Shown piece by piece: positions 32,045 to 40,126 of a stretch of DNA of 64,000 nucleotides. Position 1 is the first letter of the stretch; each line of letters starts with the position of its first letter. A program made the translations under genes and the position numbers. Source of the DNA: AP-15 sp963833745 (GTDB taxonomy: Bacteria > Pseudomonadota > Alphaproteobacteria > ATCC43930 > CGMCC-115725); NCBI GenBank assembly GCA_963833745.1, contig CAWHZD010000007.1, forward strand, positions 682,001 through 746,000. The letters are read 5' to 3'. Under the pieces are notes generated by a model. That model made no database searches. It had not been told where the DNA came from and saw only the letters and a list, made by a program, of their open reading frames with translations.

Positions 32045-32824
32045 CTAACCGCTGCCGCGCGGCACCTCGCCGCTAACGGTCACCAGGCACAGATGATCTT
32101 TGCGCGACTTCGGCACGCCCGAGTTGGCTATATCGCGCTCCAAGCGCCGCACCCCGGCTTGATAAGCTGCATCGGAGATTGCCTGCAATTGCGAGCAGGT
32201 ATCCCGGCGCCTGACGATCTCGAGCCACGCCGCCAGATTTTGCTCGAAATGAACGTGCTCGTAGGCTGCCCCGACCGTCACAAAGCCGGCTGCTTCCATG
32301 ACCCCGACCACAATATCAGCAGGCCAAAAATCCTGCAGGTCGACAATCTGCGCCTCTGGAAAATATTCATAATAGAGCCAGTCGGCCAATTCCTGTGGGC
32401 ACATATTGCGCAGAACAAATTGACCCCCCGGCCGAAGAACTCGAAAGACGGCGCACAGCATCCCCCTCTTGTCTTCGAGGTGATGAAAGGCGAATTGGCA
32501 ACAGACAAAATCAAAGCTGCCGGCGGCAAACGGCAGAACCGCGCCGTCCGCCTGCACCCAGGGAACATCCGGCGCTTTTCGCCGAGCCTGTCGCAGCATA
32601 CCGAACGAACGATCGAGCCCTGCGTACCCGACGTGAGGCAGCACGCCGCGATTGGCAATCAGCTGATTTCCAGTGCCGCAACCGATGTCCAAAACCGCCA
32701 AATCCGCGAATTCGCGCTGTCCGGCAAACGCCAAAAGCTCCGGGTCGGCCGCCCGCGCCCGATAAGGCTGGGCGTCGTAAAGATCGGCGATATTGTCGTA
32801 GTTTACTCGCTGCTGCTGCGGCAT
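32045..32824 (-). CDS. Class I SAM-dependent methyltransferase (ubiE/type 11)
   Basis: From ATG 32824 the protein is 259 residues (NYDNIADLYDAQPYRA at the N-terminus). SAM motif I VLDIGCGTGN is at 45-53, motif II region GLDRSFGMLRQAR, acidic loop VQADGAVLPFAAGSFDFVCC with FAFHHLEDK, and motif LRPGGQFVLRN. The target is unknown; similarity is to UbiE/BioC-like small-molecule methyltransferases. A longer frame to 33001 includes part of the upstream toxin gene and is not used. It starts 8 bp after the DUF5615 gene, so it may be the last gene of that unit. Confidence 0.88.
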   Translation of the reverse strand: MPQQQRVNYDNIADLYDAQPYRARAADPELLAFAGQREFADLAVLDIGCGTGNQLIANRGVLPHVGYAGLDRSFGMLRQARRKAPDVPWVQADGAVLPFAAGSFDFVCCQFAFHHLEDKRGMLCAVFRVLRPGGQFVLRNMCPQELADWLYYEYFPEAQIVDLQDFWPADIVVGVMEAAGFVTVGAAYEHVHFEQNLAAWLEIVRRRDTCSQLQAISDAAYQAGVRRLERDIANSGVPKSRKDHLCLVTVSGEVPRGSG

Positions 32825-32832
32825 CGCTGTAC

Positions 32833-33161
32833 TCACGGGAGCGGGAGAAAAGCGGCTTGTTCGTCCGCCAAAAAGCGATTGATGTCGTCGCGACGCAGAC
32901 GCAGCAAATGGATGACATCCGCCGTCGAGCAGTTTCCCAGCCGAACCCAAATCACTTTCGGGGGGCTCCGAAGAGGACGCTGCGTCGCTGAAAGTCTTCA
33001 TCCTTGGTCACGATTGCGAGTTTCTTGTCGCGCGCGTATTGCCAAATTGCGTGATCGGAACCGCCCGCCAACCCATGATTACCGACATGGGCGCCGTCCG
33101 GGTACAGGTCCGCAAGCTCTGCGACCAGCCGCGCCGCGAGATTTTCATCGAAGAGCAGCAC
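32833..33161 (-). pseudogene. DUF5615 PIN-like toxin with a 1-bp frameshift in a C6 tract
   Basis: GTG 33161 starts LLFDENLAARLVAELADLYP, with the Asp-Glu-Asn active-site block, HVGNHGL, AIWQYARDKKLAIVTKDEDF, which is the DUF5615/Mut7-C-like PIN toxin. The frame ends prematurely after VLFGAPRK. One base further on, the +1 frame reads PPKVIWVRLGNCSTADVIHL and on to TGA at 32833-32835, exactly the family's C-terminal signature. The shift falls in a run of six cytosines (32960-32965 as G on the plus strand); seven would restore a roughly 110-residue toxin. Either a slipped tract or a homopolymer read error. Its antitoxin lies 7 bp upstream. Confidence 0.82.
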
Positions 33162-33168
33162 CCGCTGT

Positions 33169-33396
33169 TCAGCCCGCTGGAATACTGACCACTCGACGCT
33201 CGCGCTCGGCTGCGAAAGCCAGGCAGGCGCGAATGTCGTCGCTCGACAGTTGCGGAAAATCGGCCCGAATGTCCTGCTCGCTCATCCCGGAGGCTAAATA
33301 CGACAGCACGTCGCCAACTGTGATGCGCGTACCGCGAACGCAGGGCTTCCCAAACCGAATTTCGGGAACGATGACGATCCTGTCCCGGTAATCCAT
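33169..33396 (-). CDS. DUF433-family antitoxin
   Basis: A 75-residue protein from ATG 33396: DRIVIVPEIRFGKPCVRGTR, ITVGDVLSYLASGMSEQDIRADFPQLSSDDIRACLAFAAERE. This is the DUF433 winged-helix antitoxin signature (GKPCIRGTRI...VLxxLAxGxSxEEILxxFPxLxxEDIxAxLxYA). A TTG-initiated extension to 33441 is less likely. It precedes the DUF5615 toxin by 7 bp, the usual order. It presumably neutralises the toxin and autoregulates the pair. The upstream side abuts the truncated cyclase remnant, marking this module as an insertion. Confidence 0.9.
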   Translation of the reverse strand: MDYRDRIVIVPEIRFGKPCVRGTRITVGDVLSYLASGMSEQDIRADFPQLSSDDIRACLAFAAERERRVVSIPAG

Positions 33397-33454
33397 CGGC
33401 ACGACTATAAGGAGACCCCTCGGCAGGGGAAAGAACAGCAAGGTTCGGCACGGC

Positions 33455-33608
33455 CCCGGCCCTGGTGTTCGGCGATTTTCGAACCGCCGAGCTCGCGACG
33501 CAGCGCTTTGAGGCGTTCGAGCGTGCCTTCTTCGTCCGCCCCCATCAGCCGCTAATACCCTGCCACATCGGCGGCCAGGATCGCGGCGAGACGGCGGGTC
33601 TGGCTCAT
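33455..33608 (-). pseudogene. N-terminal stump of a second adenylate/guanylate cyclase gene
   Basis: From ATG 33608 the minus strand reads MSQTRRLAAILAADVAGY, a TAG, then RLMGADEEGTLERLKALR and KIAEHQGRG. This parallels residues 7-53 of the intact cyclase immediately upstream (LAAILAADVAGYSRLMGADEEGT). Homology stops near 33455, just before the catalytic GDG segment, and 14 bp beyond lies the longest possible DUF433 frame. The stump's ATG overlaps the intact cyclase's TGA as ATGA, so two cyclase genes were once tandem and coupled. The premature TAG replaces the conserved Ser. Confidence 0.85.
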
Positions 33609-35422
33609 GTCTTCTCGCCGGCCGCCAAGCGCAGGCCCGATAGCAAAAGCTCGCGGTGCTCGGCGCTCCGCAAGTGCCTGGCGTCCGATATCAAGACAGG
33701 GGTGATGGCCCGCAGCCGATCGACGATCTCTCGTGCGTCGTCGAGCCGGCCCATGTGGGCGTAGCAGGCGGCGAGAGTGCGATACGGCCCCGGGAAGCTT
33801 GGATCGTCCTGGATCGCGAGGAGGAGCTTCGGCACTGCCTCACCGAAACGCCGGCTGAGGAAATGCGCAGCGCCTATTAAAAATAGCGAACCGCCGACTC
33901 GGGCGCGCGGGCTGAGGCGCAGCGCGGCTTCGAGATGCTCGATTGCGATGTCAGTCTGCCCGGCCATCAGCCTGAGGTTGCCACTGATGTGCCAGCCGCG
34001 CGCGTAGTTCGGGTTGAGCGCCAGGGCGCGGTCAACCAACGCCATCATGGTGCCGATATCCTCGCCGAAAAAGGCGAGAGCGAGGGCGGCATTCGCCAGG
34101 ATGCCCGGGTCGTCGCCAGCCACTTCCAGGGCTCGCCTGGCGAAATCGGCGCCCTTCAAACGGTCGGTCTTCTGATCTTCGCTTTGATCGTCGCCAACCA
34201 GCCGAAAACAGCAGACCGCGGCCCAGGCGAGGGCGGGGCCGTAACGCGGATCGCGCGCGATCGCCTGCTCCGTAAGACGGAGCGCCTCGTGGATCTGCCT
34301 CGCCGACGACCAGAACATCGCATAGGCGCGCAGATAGAGGTCGTAGGCGGTCAGATCGGTGGTCGGCCGGCTGGCCGAACGGGCGGTTTCGGCGACCTGT
34401 AGTGCCGGCTCGATGACACCGGCGACGCTCGAGGCCACCTTGTCCTGAAGCTCGAAGACATCTTCGATCAAACCGTCGAACCGATCGGCCCAGAGATGGG
34501 TGCCGGCGACCGCGTCGATGAGCTGCGCTGTAATGCGCACCCGCTGGCCAGTCTTGCGCACCGAGCCTTCGAGCACATAACGCGCGCCAAGCTCGCGCCC
34601 GACCTGCTTCACATCGACGGCTTGCCCTTTGTAGGTAAAGCTCGAATTGCGCGCGAGGACGAACAGCCAGCGGATGCGGCTGAGCGCGGTGATGATCTCC
34701 TCGACCATGCCGTCGACGAAATATTCCTGCTCCGGGTCGCCGCTCATATTGGCGAACGGCAGCACGGCGATCGACGGCTTGTCGGGCAGCGGCAGCGCCA
34801 CCGGCTCGGCCGCCCCCACCCGCGCGCTACGCGTGCGTCCCTCCCCCGTGATCCCCGGGTCGAGCCCGGGGAGGGGGCTCTCCAACTCAAGGGCTCGCGG
34901 GAGCGTGACGCGAAACACCCGGATCGGGCGGGCGATGTTCTTCAGGCTCTGTTCGCCGATGTCCTCGAAAACCAGGTCGAGCCGGTCGCCGATATGGTCC
35001 CGGACGGTCTGAGAGACGCAGATGCCGCCAGGCTCCGCCAGCGCTTCGAGCCGTGCGGCGATGTTGACCCCGTCGCCGAATATGTCCCCCTCGTCGAAGA
35101 TGATGTCGCCGAGATTGACGCTGATGCGGAACTCGATGCGCTTCCCCTCCGGCACCTCGGCATTGCGCTCGGCCATGCAGCGCTGGACTTCGGCCGCGCA
35201 ACGGACGGCATCGACGACGCTGGCGAACTCGGCCAGGAGCCCGTCGCCGGTGGTCTTGACGATGCGCCCCCTGTGCTCGGCGATCTTCGGGTCGCCCAAT
35301 TCGCACCGGATCGCCTTCAATGCCGCGAGCGTGCCCTCCTCGTCCGCGCCCATCAGCCGCGAGTACCCGGCGACATCCGCCGCCAGGATCGCCGCCAGCC
35401 GACGTCTTGCGCGATCCGACAT
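33605..35422 (-). CDS. Class III adenylate/guanylate cyclase with TolB-like and TPR regions
   Basis: A 605-residue protein. The N-terminal cyclase homology domain (about 8-170) has the metal-binding Asp16 in AADVAGYSR and GDG at 59-61 in VKTTGDGLLAEF, plus SVNLGDIIFDEGDIFGDGVNIAARLE. A linker (about 175-210) contains PLPGLDPGITGEGR, whose DNA is a palindromic repeat. A FlgO/TolB-N-like domain follows (IAVLPFANMSGDPEQEYFVDGM ... ARYVLEGSVRK), then TPR repeats to the end. GGGAGGT precedes the ATG by 6 bp. Such proteins are abundant in rhizobia and make cAMP in response to unknown cues. No TM helix is apparent, so it is probably cytosolic. Confidence 0.93.
   Translation of the reverse strand: MSDRARRRLAAILAADVAGYSRLMGADEEGTLAALKAIRCELGDPKIAEHRGRIVKTTGDGLLAEFASVVDAVRCAAEVQRCMAERNAEVPEGKRIEFRISVNLGDIIFDEGDIFGDGVNIAARLEALAEPGGICVSQTVRDHIGDRLDLVFEDIGEQSLKNIARPIRVFRVTLPRALELESPLPGLDPGITGEGRTRSARVGAAEPVALPLPDKPSIAVLPFANMSGDPEQEYFVDGMVEEIITALSRIRWLFVLARNSSFTYKGQAVDVKQVGRELGARYVLEGSVRKTGQRVRITAQLIDAVAGTHLWADRFDGLIEDVFELQDKVASSVAGVIEPALQVAETARSASRPTTDLTAYDLYLRAYAMFWSSARQIHEALRLTEQAIARDPRYGPALAWAAVCCFRLVGDDQSEDQKTDRLKGADFARRALEVAGDDPGILANAALALAFFGEDIGTMMALVDRALALNPNYARGWHISGNLRLMAGQTDIAIEHLEAALRLSPRARVGGSLFLIGAAHFLSRRFGEAVPKLLLAIQDDPSFPGPYRTLAACYAHMGRLDDAREIVDRLRAITPVLISDARHLRSAEHRELLLSGLRLAAGEKT
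34851..34869. repeat. Perfect palindrome inside the cyclase coding region
   Basis: CCCCGGG-TCGAG-CCCGGGG: 7-bp perfect arms with a 5-base loop, lying in the codons for the linker PGLDPGI between the cyclase and TolB-like domains. The sequence matches the core of intergenic palindromic repeats common in this group of bacteria, suggesting that a repeat inserted in frame. Confidence 0.75.
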
Positions 35423-35536
35423 TGCGGTACCTCCCGCGCCCGGCTGCCCCCGGCTTTACGATTTGCTGAAGAGCCTATCAGATCATGTCGCAGAATCGCC
35501 GAGAAATGGACGAGCGGCCGGGCGGGACGTGCGGGT

Positions 35537-37186
35537 TTACTCGGCGCCGCCGCGGCGATGGGAGAAGCCTTGTTCCTGGCTGGTGATGAATTCGAGCAAC
35601 GCGGCATGGCCCTCGTCGTTCTGCCGGCGGGCGCGCAGGATCGCGTCGCCGATCTGGCTCGGATCTTCGACCCGCTCGCTCCAGCCGCCGAGGTCGCGCC
35701 CGATGTTCGCGTAATTGCCGCCGAGGTCGCGCGCACGGTAGCGCTCGTGCGACAACTGCATCGCGTGGGTTTCGATCGCCATCGTCGAGTTGTTCAAAAC
35801 GATCGTGGTGATCGGGATGCCACAGCGCGCCGCGGTCTCGAAATCGAGCCCGGTCATGCCAAAAGCGGCGTCCCCCATGATGTTGACGCAGAACTTGTCG
35901 GGTGCCGCGACCTTGGCGCCGATCGCCAGCCCAAGGCCGGTGCCGAGCTGGTGCGACTTGCCCCAGCCGAGATAGCCGCGCGGCCGAGTCGCCCGGTAGA
36001 ATGGGTTGAGCTGCTCGCGCGGGCTGCCGGAATCGTGGGTGACGATGGCCTCGGCCGGGTCGACGACGCGCATGAACTCCGAGATCACCCGGTAGGGGTT
36101 GATCGGATGCTCGTTCGAATGCAGCTTGTGCGCCCAACGGGCGAGCCATTCCTCGCGCTTGCCGGCAATCTCCTGAGCGACGCCGTTCGAGCGGGTCTTG
36201 GCGCCCAGCCGATCGTGCACCGCCTCGATCAATTGGCCGAGCACGAGCTTGGCGTCGCCAAGAATCCCGAGATCGGCCGCGAAGGCCTTGTGCAGGTCGC
36301 GGGTGTCGTTGGTCGCATGGATGTATTTCTTGCCGGGCGGGAATACCGGGGTGGCGATGCCGTGGCGGGTAAAGCTGCAGCCGACGCCCAGCACCAGGTC
36401 GGATTTGTGGAGGAAATGGCGGCCGTGACCGGTAAAGGTGCCGCCCCCCGGGCCGAGCGCCAGCGCGTGATCCTCGGGAAAGGCGCTCTTGCCGTCGAAG
36501 GTCGTCATGACCGGGGCCTGCAACAGCTCGGCAAGCCGGCGCAGCTCGTCGGTCGCCTCGGCATAAAAAACGCCCTGCCCCACCAGGATCATCGGGCAGG
36601 CGGCTTCGAGCAGCATCTTCGCGGCATCGTCGACGTCGCGCTCGTCGCCGGACGACCGGCTGGTGCGAACCGGCCGATGCGCGCCCGGGTCGACCTCAAC
36701 CTCGATGCCGGTGACATCCGCCGGTACCTCCACCATGACCGGGCCGGAGCGCCCATTTTTGAGCTGAGCGAAAGCGCGCCGCATGATGTTGCCGATCTCG
36801 TGCGGCAATTGCACCTCTTCGACCGATTTGGTGATCGACGCGTAGCTGCGGCTCGATTTGAACATCGGAAACAATTGGGCCGTCTCGCGCGGATGGCCGA
36901 GCGGCAGAAACAGCACCGGGGTCGAGTCGGAAAAGGCGGTGGCGACGCCGGCGAACGCGTTCTCCGCCCCCGGCCCGTACTGCATCGCGAACACGCCCGC
37001 CGGCCGGCCGTTTGCGACACGGGCGAAACCGTCGGCCATGTGGACGCCGACCCGCTCCTGCCGGCAGATGACCGGCTTGATGCCGACGGCGGCGGCGGCC
37101 TCGATGATCGGCGTCGTCGGAAAACAAAACAAGGTCGAGATGCCTTCGCGCTTCAGGATCTCGGCAATGACCTGCATCACCTGCAT
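35537..37186 (-). CDS. Thiamine-pyrophosphate enzyme, acetolactate-synthase-like
   Basis: A 549-residue TPP-dependent decarboxylase/synthase. The catalytic Glu is E44 in CRQERVGVHMADGFAR. A middle domain follows (MILVGQGVFYAEATDELRRLAELL), and the C-terminal TPP/Mg motif is IMGDAAFGMTGLDFETAARCGIPITTIVLNN. GDA replaces GDG, which is common in relatives of oxalyl-CoA decarboxylase and sulfopyruvate-type enzymes. No FAD- or quinone-specific tail is evident. GGGAGGAAC lies 6 bp upstream of ATG 37186. The reaction is unassigned; distinct acetolactate synthase regulatory partners are absent. Neighbours are a small lipoprotein and three small dimeric-barrel proteins. Confidence 0.88.
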   Translation of the reverse strand: MQVMQVIAEILKREGISTLFCFPTTPIIEAAAAVGIKPVICRQERVGVHMADGFARVANGRPAGVFAMQYGPGAENAFAGVATAFSDSTPVLFLPLGHPRETAQLFPMFKSSRSYASITKSVEEVQLPHEIGNIMRRAFAQLKNGRSGPVMVEVPADVTGIEVEVDPGAHRPVRTSRSSGDERDVDDAAKMLLEAACPMILVGQGVFYAEATDELRRLAELLQAPVMTTFDGKSAFPEDHALALGPGGGTFTGHGRHFLHKSDLVLGVGCSFTRHGIATPVFPPGKKYIHATNDTRDLHKAFAADLGILGDAKLVLGQLIEAVHDRLGAKTRSNGVAQEIAGKREEWLARWAHKLHSNEHPINPYRVISEFMRVVDPAEAIVTHDSGSPREQLNPFYRATRPRGYLGWGKSHQLGTGLGLAIGAKVAAPDKFCVNIMGDAAFGMTGLDFETAARCGIPITTIVLNNSTMAIETHAMQLSHERYRARDLGGNYANIGRDLGGWSERVEDPSQIGDAILRARRQNDEGHAALLEFITSQEQGFSHRRGGAE

Positions 37187-37289
37187 CGCTGGTTCCTCCC
37201 GGTTGGTAGAGCTGGGATCGGCGTTGTGACGAAGCCGCGGACAGCGCGGGGGCCGAGGCGGCCGCGAGGCACCCGCCGCAAATGTCGTG

Positions 37290-37508
37290 TCAACGGATCA
37301 CTCCGCCTGCATTGGCGCCGCCGAGATCGCTTTCAGGCTGGTGGCAGATCTTCACACAGGGTCTGGCATCGCCCGGATTCTCCATGATGCAGGCGCTGCA
37401 CTCGGGGCCGGGAGCCTTTGCATTGGCCGTATTCGGCTGCGGCGTAGGACCGGCGCAAGCGGCCAGAACCATACCCCACGCAATCAAGAGGAATGTCAGT
37501 CGCCACAT
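37290..37508 (-). CDS. Small lipoprotein, hypothetical
   Basis: From ATG 37508 a 72-residue protein with a lipoprotein signal (MWRLTFLLIAWGMVLAAC). A short Pro/Asn-rich stretch follows, then four further cysteines in PECSACIMENPGDARPCVKIC. The paired CxxC and CxxxC spacing suggests a metal or disulfide site in the mature protein. The longer frame to 37694 begins in arginine-rich sequence and is not conserved. No clear ribosome site was seen. The function is unknown. Confidence 0.6.
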   Translation of the reverse strand: MWRLTFLLIAWGMVLAACAGPTPQPNTANAKAPGPECSACIMENPGDARPCVKICHQPESDLGGANAGGVIR

Positions 37509-37803
37509 TTCGCGAGCATGGCGAGTGCTGTTGCGATTTGTCAAGGCGACCCCGGCCGGTTGCGGCACCGTTGCGGCGGGCAAACCGGCACCGCGACAGC
37601 GTGCGGGAAGATTGCGACGGCGCAGTCGGTTCCCGCCGTCGTCGACCCGTCGAGCCCGGTACGGCTCGCCATCAAACCGGTGGAACTGGCGCACGCCCGA
37701 CCCCTGGAGGCGACGGCCGGCGCGACCGCGATCCCAGCCCGGCGCATCCTAAACGCGGCGGCGCCCCCTCATTCATCCGACGGCGCGCGCAGGCTCGAGA
37801 GGA

Positions 37804-38112
37804 TCAGCCGGGTTGCAGCACGTGGATGACGCGGCTCGCGATCATGTCGCGGGTCTTGGCGGCATAGGCGGCCATATGCGGCGAGGCGCCATGCGCCTTC
37901 AGCGCATCGAGGCTTTCCCATTTCTCGATCACGACAAAGGTGTCGGGGCCGAATTTGGTTTGGATGCCGCCGGCGCCTTCGGCATCCACCGCCGGGCCAT
38001 ATTCGATGCAGCCCTTTTCGGCGTGAACCGCCGGCATGTTGGCGCGGAAGGATTCGAGGATCGGCTCGCGCAGGCCGGGCTTGGCGGTGATGACGGCGAC
38101 GACGTGGATCAC
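37804..38112 (-). CDS. Antibiotic-biosynthesis-monooxygenase (ABM) domain protein
   Basis: A 102-residue protein: MIHVVAVITAKPGLREPILESFRANMPAVHAEKGCIEYGP ... TFVVIEKWESLDALKAHGASPHMAAY. This is the ferredoxin-like dimeric barrel of the YgiN/quinol monooxygenase group, with the conserved EKW(E)S and HxxxxH-like tail. Such enzymes oxidise quinols or polyketides without cofactors, or degrade haem in the IsdG branch. It is the last of three consecutive minus-strand genes for small barrels, 14 bp after the preceding one, and is probably cotranscribed with them. Confidence 0.88.
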   Translation of the reverse strand: MIHVVAVITAKPGLREPILESFRANMPAVHAEKGCIEYGPAVDAEGAGGIQTKFGPDTFVVIEKWESLDALKAHGASPHMAAYAAKTRDMIASRVIHVLQPG

Positions 38113-38126
38113 GGCGATTGTTCCCT

Positions 38127-38435
38127 TCAGGCGATGCCTTCAAAGACGCTGTGGTGGCGCGCGGTGCATTTCGGCCGGATCTTCGTGACCCAGTCACCAA
38201 AGGCGCCGGCTTGTTCCCAGGCCTCGCTTTTGAGGATTTCGGGCGAGTCGATCTCGTAGATCGTCAGATAGCGCTGCATCCCCGGAACCGTCGACTGCTC
38301 GAGCCGGTAGCGCGCCCCGCCGCGCACCCCCGGAACTTTCGACAGCATCGGGAAGTGCTCGGTGTCGTAGACGCGGTTGAATTCGGCTTCGTGCTCGGCC
38401 GGGATGTCGAGCTGCACTGCAAAGATATGCGTCAT
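38127..38435 (-). CDS. Small dimeric alpha/beta-barrel protein (paralogue 2)
   Basis: ATG 38435 follows GGAGGAAAC by about 8 bp; the longer frame to 38561 is not conserved. The 102-residue product (THIFAVQLDIPAEHEAEFNRVYDTEHFPMLSKVPGV ... RYLTIYEIDSPEILKSEAWEQA) is clearly paralogous to the next gene upstream. The pattern 'VQxDIPxExExEFNRVYDxxHxPxxLKVPGV' resembles DUF4286/EthD-like barrels used in catabolic or polyketide-type reactions. The likely catalytic or binding His lies in the TEHFP / EDHVP segment. The reaction is unknown. Confidence 0.82.
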   Translation of the reverse strand: MTHIFAVQLDIPAEHEAEFNRVYDTEHFPMLSKVPGVRGGARYRLEQSTVPGMQRYLTIYEIDSPEILKSEAWEQAGAFGDWVTKIRPKCTARHHSVFEGIA

Positions 38436-38487
38436 GGCGATGTTTCCTCCTCGACTTAAGTCTTTGCCCTTGGAGTCGGGTCGCGAG

Positions 38488-38796
38488 TCAGGTGACCTGG
38501 TAAAAAATCGAGTGCTGGCGGTTCGTGGCGTGCGGACGGATTTTTGGTTTCCACTCGCCAAGATCGGAGGCCTCGGTCCAGGCCGGACTGTTGATCACTT
38601 CGGCATTGTCGCATTCGTAAATCGCCAGATAGCGCGGCATCGTCGGGATCGTCGAATGCTCGAGGCGGTAGCGCCGGCACGAGCGGACGCCGGGAACCTT
38701 GAGGATCGTCGGCACGTGGTCCTCGTCATAGACGCGGTTGAATTCGGCTTCGAGCTCGGTCGGGATATCCATTTGCACCACGTAGACGTAGGTCAT
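38488..38796 (-). CDS. Small dimeric alpha/beta-barrel protein (paralogue 1)
   Basis: ATG 38796 lies 8 bp after GAGGGGAGC; the longer frame to 38973 is not supported. The 102-residue product (MTYVYVVQMDIPTELEAEFN, YDEDHVPTILKVPGVRSCRRYRLEHSTIPTMPRYLAIYE) has the same length as its downstream paralogue and near-identical layout, so the pair arose by tandem duplication. Both keep the His of (D/E)H(V/F)P. A heterodimeric or two-step role is possible but unproven. First gene of the three-gene barrel unit. Confidence 0.82.
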   Translation of the reverse strand: MTYVYVVQMDIPTELEAEFNRVYDEDHVPTILKVPGVRSCRRYRLEHSTIPTMPRYLAIYECDNAEVINSPAWTEASDLGEWKPKIRPHATNRQHSIFYQVT

Positions 38797-39222
38797 CGTC
38801 AGCTCCCCTCGATTTGCTGAAGCGCTAATCGGCAGACTAGGGCAAAGCGCGTCGCCGCTCGACAGCTTTCGCGAGGGTGGTGGTGCGCCGTCGGCGGCAG
38901 GGCGTGCGTGATCGTGTCGCGCCCGGCCTGCTACCAAGGTATTAGTCGTCATATGCTGTATTGACCTCTCCACACTCTATTCGGACGCGATTAGACTTCT
39001 TTCCAGATGACGACGATTTGAGAGCCACAGCCGCCGCTAAGTCGGGATTTCTGCTGCTTTGTAAAAGACGATCTTGAAATGGTTAACCTGACGCCTATTT
39101 TTCGGCATTAGGGCAGCTTTCGGCTCATTCTCAGCTCGTAAGTTTATAGAGCGCCGGAAGCCGAGCAATAAGCGGTCATGCACGCAAACCGGGGCCCACC
39201 GACTTGGGCTGAGGAGTAGGAT
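38797..39222. other. Divergent intergenic region
   Basis: 426 bp between the barrel-protein unit (minus) and the helix-turn-helix gene (plus). It is AT-richer than its surroundings. A candidate sigma-70-type promoter for the plus-strand gene is at 39074-39101. No coding sequence is supported. Confidence 0.6.
39074..39101 (+). promoter_or_regulatory. Candidate sigma-70-type promoter for the HTH gene
   Basis: TTGAAA (39074-39079) and TATTTT (39096-39101) separated by 16 bp, about 120 bp upstream of the ATG at 39223, in an AT-rich stretch. The -35 matches five of six consensus bases. Alphaproteobacterial promoters often deviate from this consensus, so this is tentative. Confidence 0.35.
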
Positions 39223-39915
39223 ATGTCGAAAATTCCGCAGGGCGAATGGAACGCCATTGCGGCACGCTATCAAAACGGCGAGTCGATCAGCAAAATTGCG
39301 CGGACTTATGGCTGCACGCCGCCCGCGATCCATTATATTCTCAAGCGTAACCGCCTACGCCCGGTGGAAATAGCCGCTCAGCCACCGCAAATCCGCCCGA
39401 CGGAGGCGGCCCAGACCCGGCTGGTTCGTGGCAATCCGCCCGACGCGGCGCCCAGACCTTATGCCGGCAGCTTCAGTAACGGCGCGGCGGAGCCATCGTT
39501 GGTTCGCCTGGATGCGCCGTCTGGTCCGCCGCCGAAGATGCAATCTTTCGCGCCGCCCGCCAGAGAGGCGACAGCGCCGCCGCTGCTTGCGGACTTTCAG
39601 GACCCCGATGGAAAGCCGGCTAACCGCCCGGCAACGCCCTCATCGGCGCTCGCGGGTCTGGACAGCGACCTTCACCTGCGCGCCGAGGCGGCGATTGAGC
39701 TGTTCCGGTCGAGCTTCGACGCGGCGCTGACCGAAGGCTCACCGGGCGTGCGGGAGAAATTGAGGCAGGCCGCAACCGATCTGATGCGGGTGGCGGCGCG
39801 CACCACGATCGTGCTCGATCGTCTGAACGCGATCGCAGAACGATCCGCCCGGATGCATAATTATCCGCGCTCGGCGCACGCGGGCGATGAATTCGCCAAA
39901 TTCGGGACGGGTTAG
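39223..39915 (+). CDS. Helix-turn-helix protein with long disordered linker
   Basis: A 230-residue protein preceded by GAGGAGTAGG. Residues 8-41 (WNAIAARYQNGESISKIARTYGCTPPAIHYILKRNR) form a clear helix-turn-helix of the resolvase/homeodomain-like type. Residues 45-145 are rich in Pro, Ala and Arg and probably disordered. Residues 150-215 (LHLRAEAAIELFRSSFDAALTEG ... RLNAIAERSARMHNY) form a predicted helical bundle, perhaps for dimerisation. I recognise no named family; it is probably a lineage-conserved DNA-binding regulator. The gene has its own leader and likely terminator near 40144-40176. Confidence 0.75.
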   Translation: MSKIPQGEWNAIAARYQNGESISKIARTYGCTPPAIHYILKRNRLRPVEIAAQPPQIRPTEAAQTRLVRGNPPDAAPRPYAGSFSNGAAEPSLVRLDAPSGPPPKMQSFAPPAREATAPPLLADFQDPDGKPANRPATPSSALAGLDSDLHLRAEAAIELFRSSFDAALTEGSPGVREKLRQAATDLMRVAARTTIVLDRLNAIAERSARMHNYPRSAHAGDEFAKFGTG

Positions 39916-40126
39916 TGCTGTGACAGCCGCACCCGTCCAGGCGTGTCCCGGCTTTGACGGTATTTCGCGACCGCGAGGGGCGTGAGCAAAGGCCTCCCGG
40001 GACCTGGTCATGACACGTCAGGTCCGTCGGTCACGGTCGGGCTCCCTTCCAATTCAGCGGGGGCTGAGGCGCGCTCGGGACGAGGCTGCTGCCATGCGCC
40101 GGCACTGTGCCTCGATCACGCTCATT

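Noticed and set aside
34496..37387. 963-codon plus-strand open frame opposite the cyclase and TPP enzyme
   Set aside because: Same cause: a GC-driven antisense frame spanning two unrelated genes and their intergenic gap, with no domain or ribosome site.
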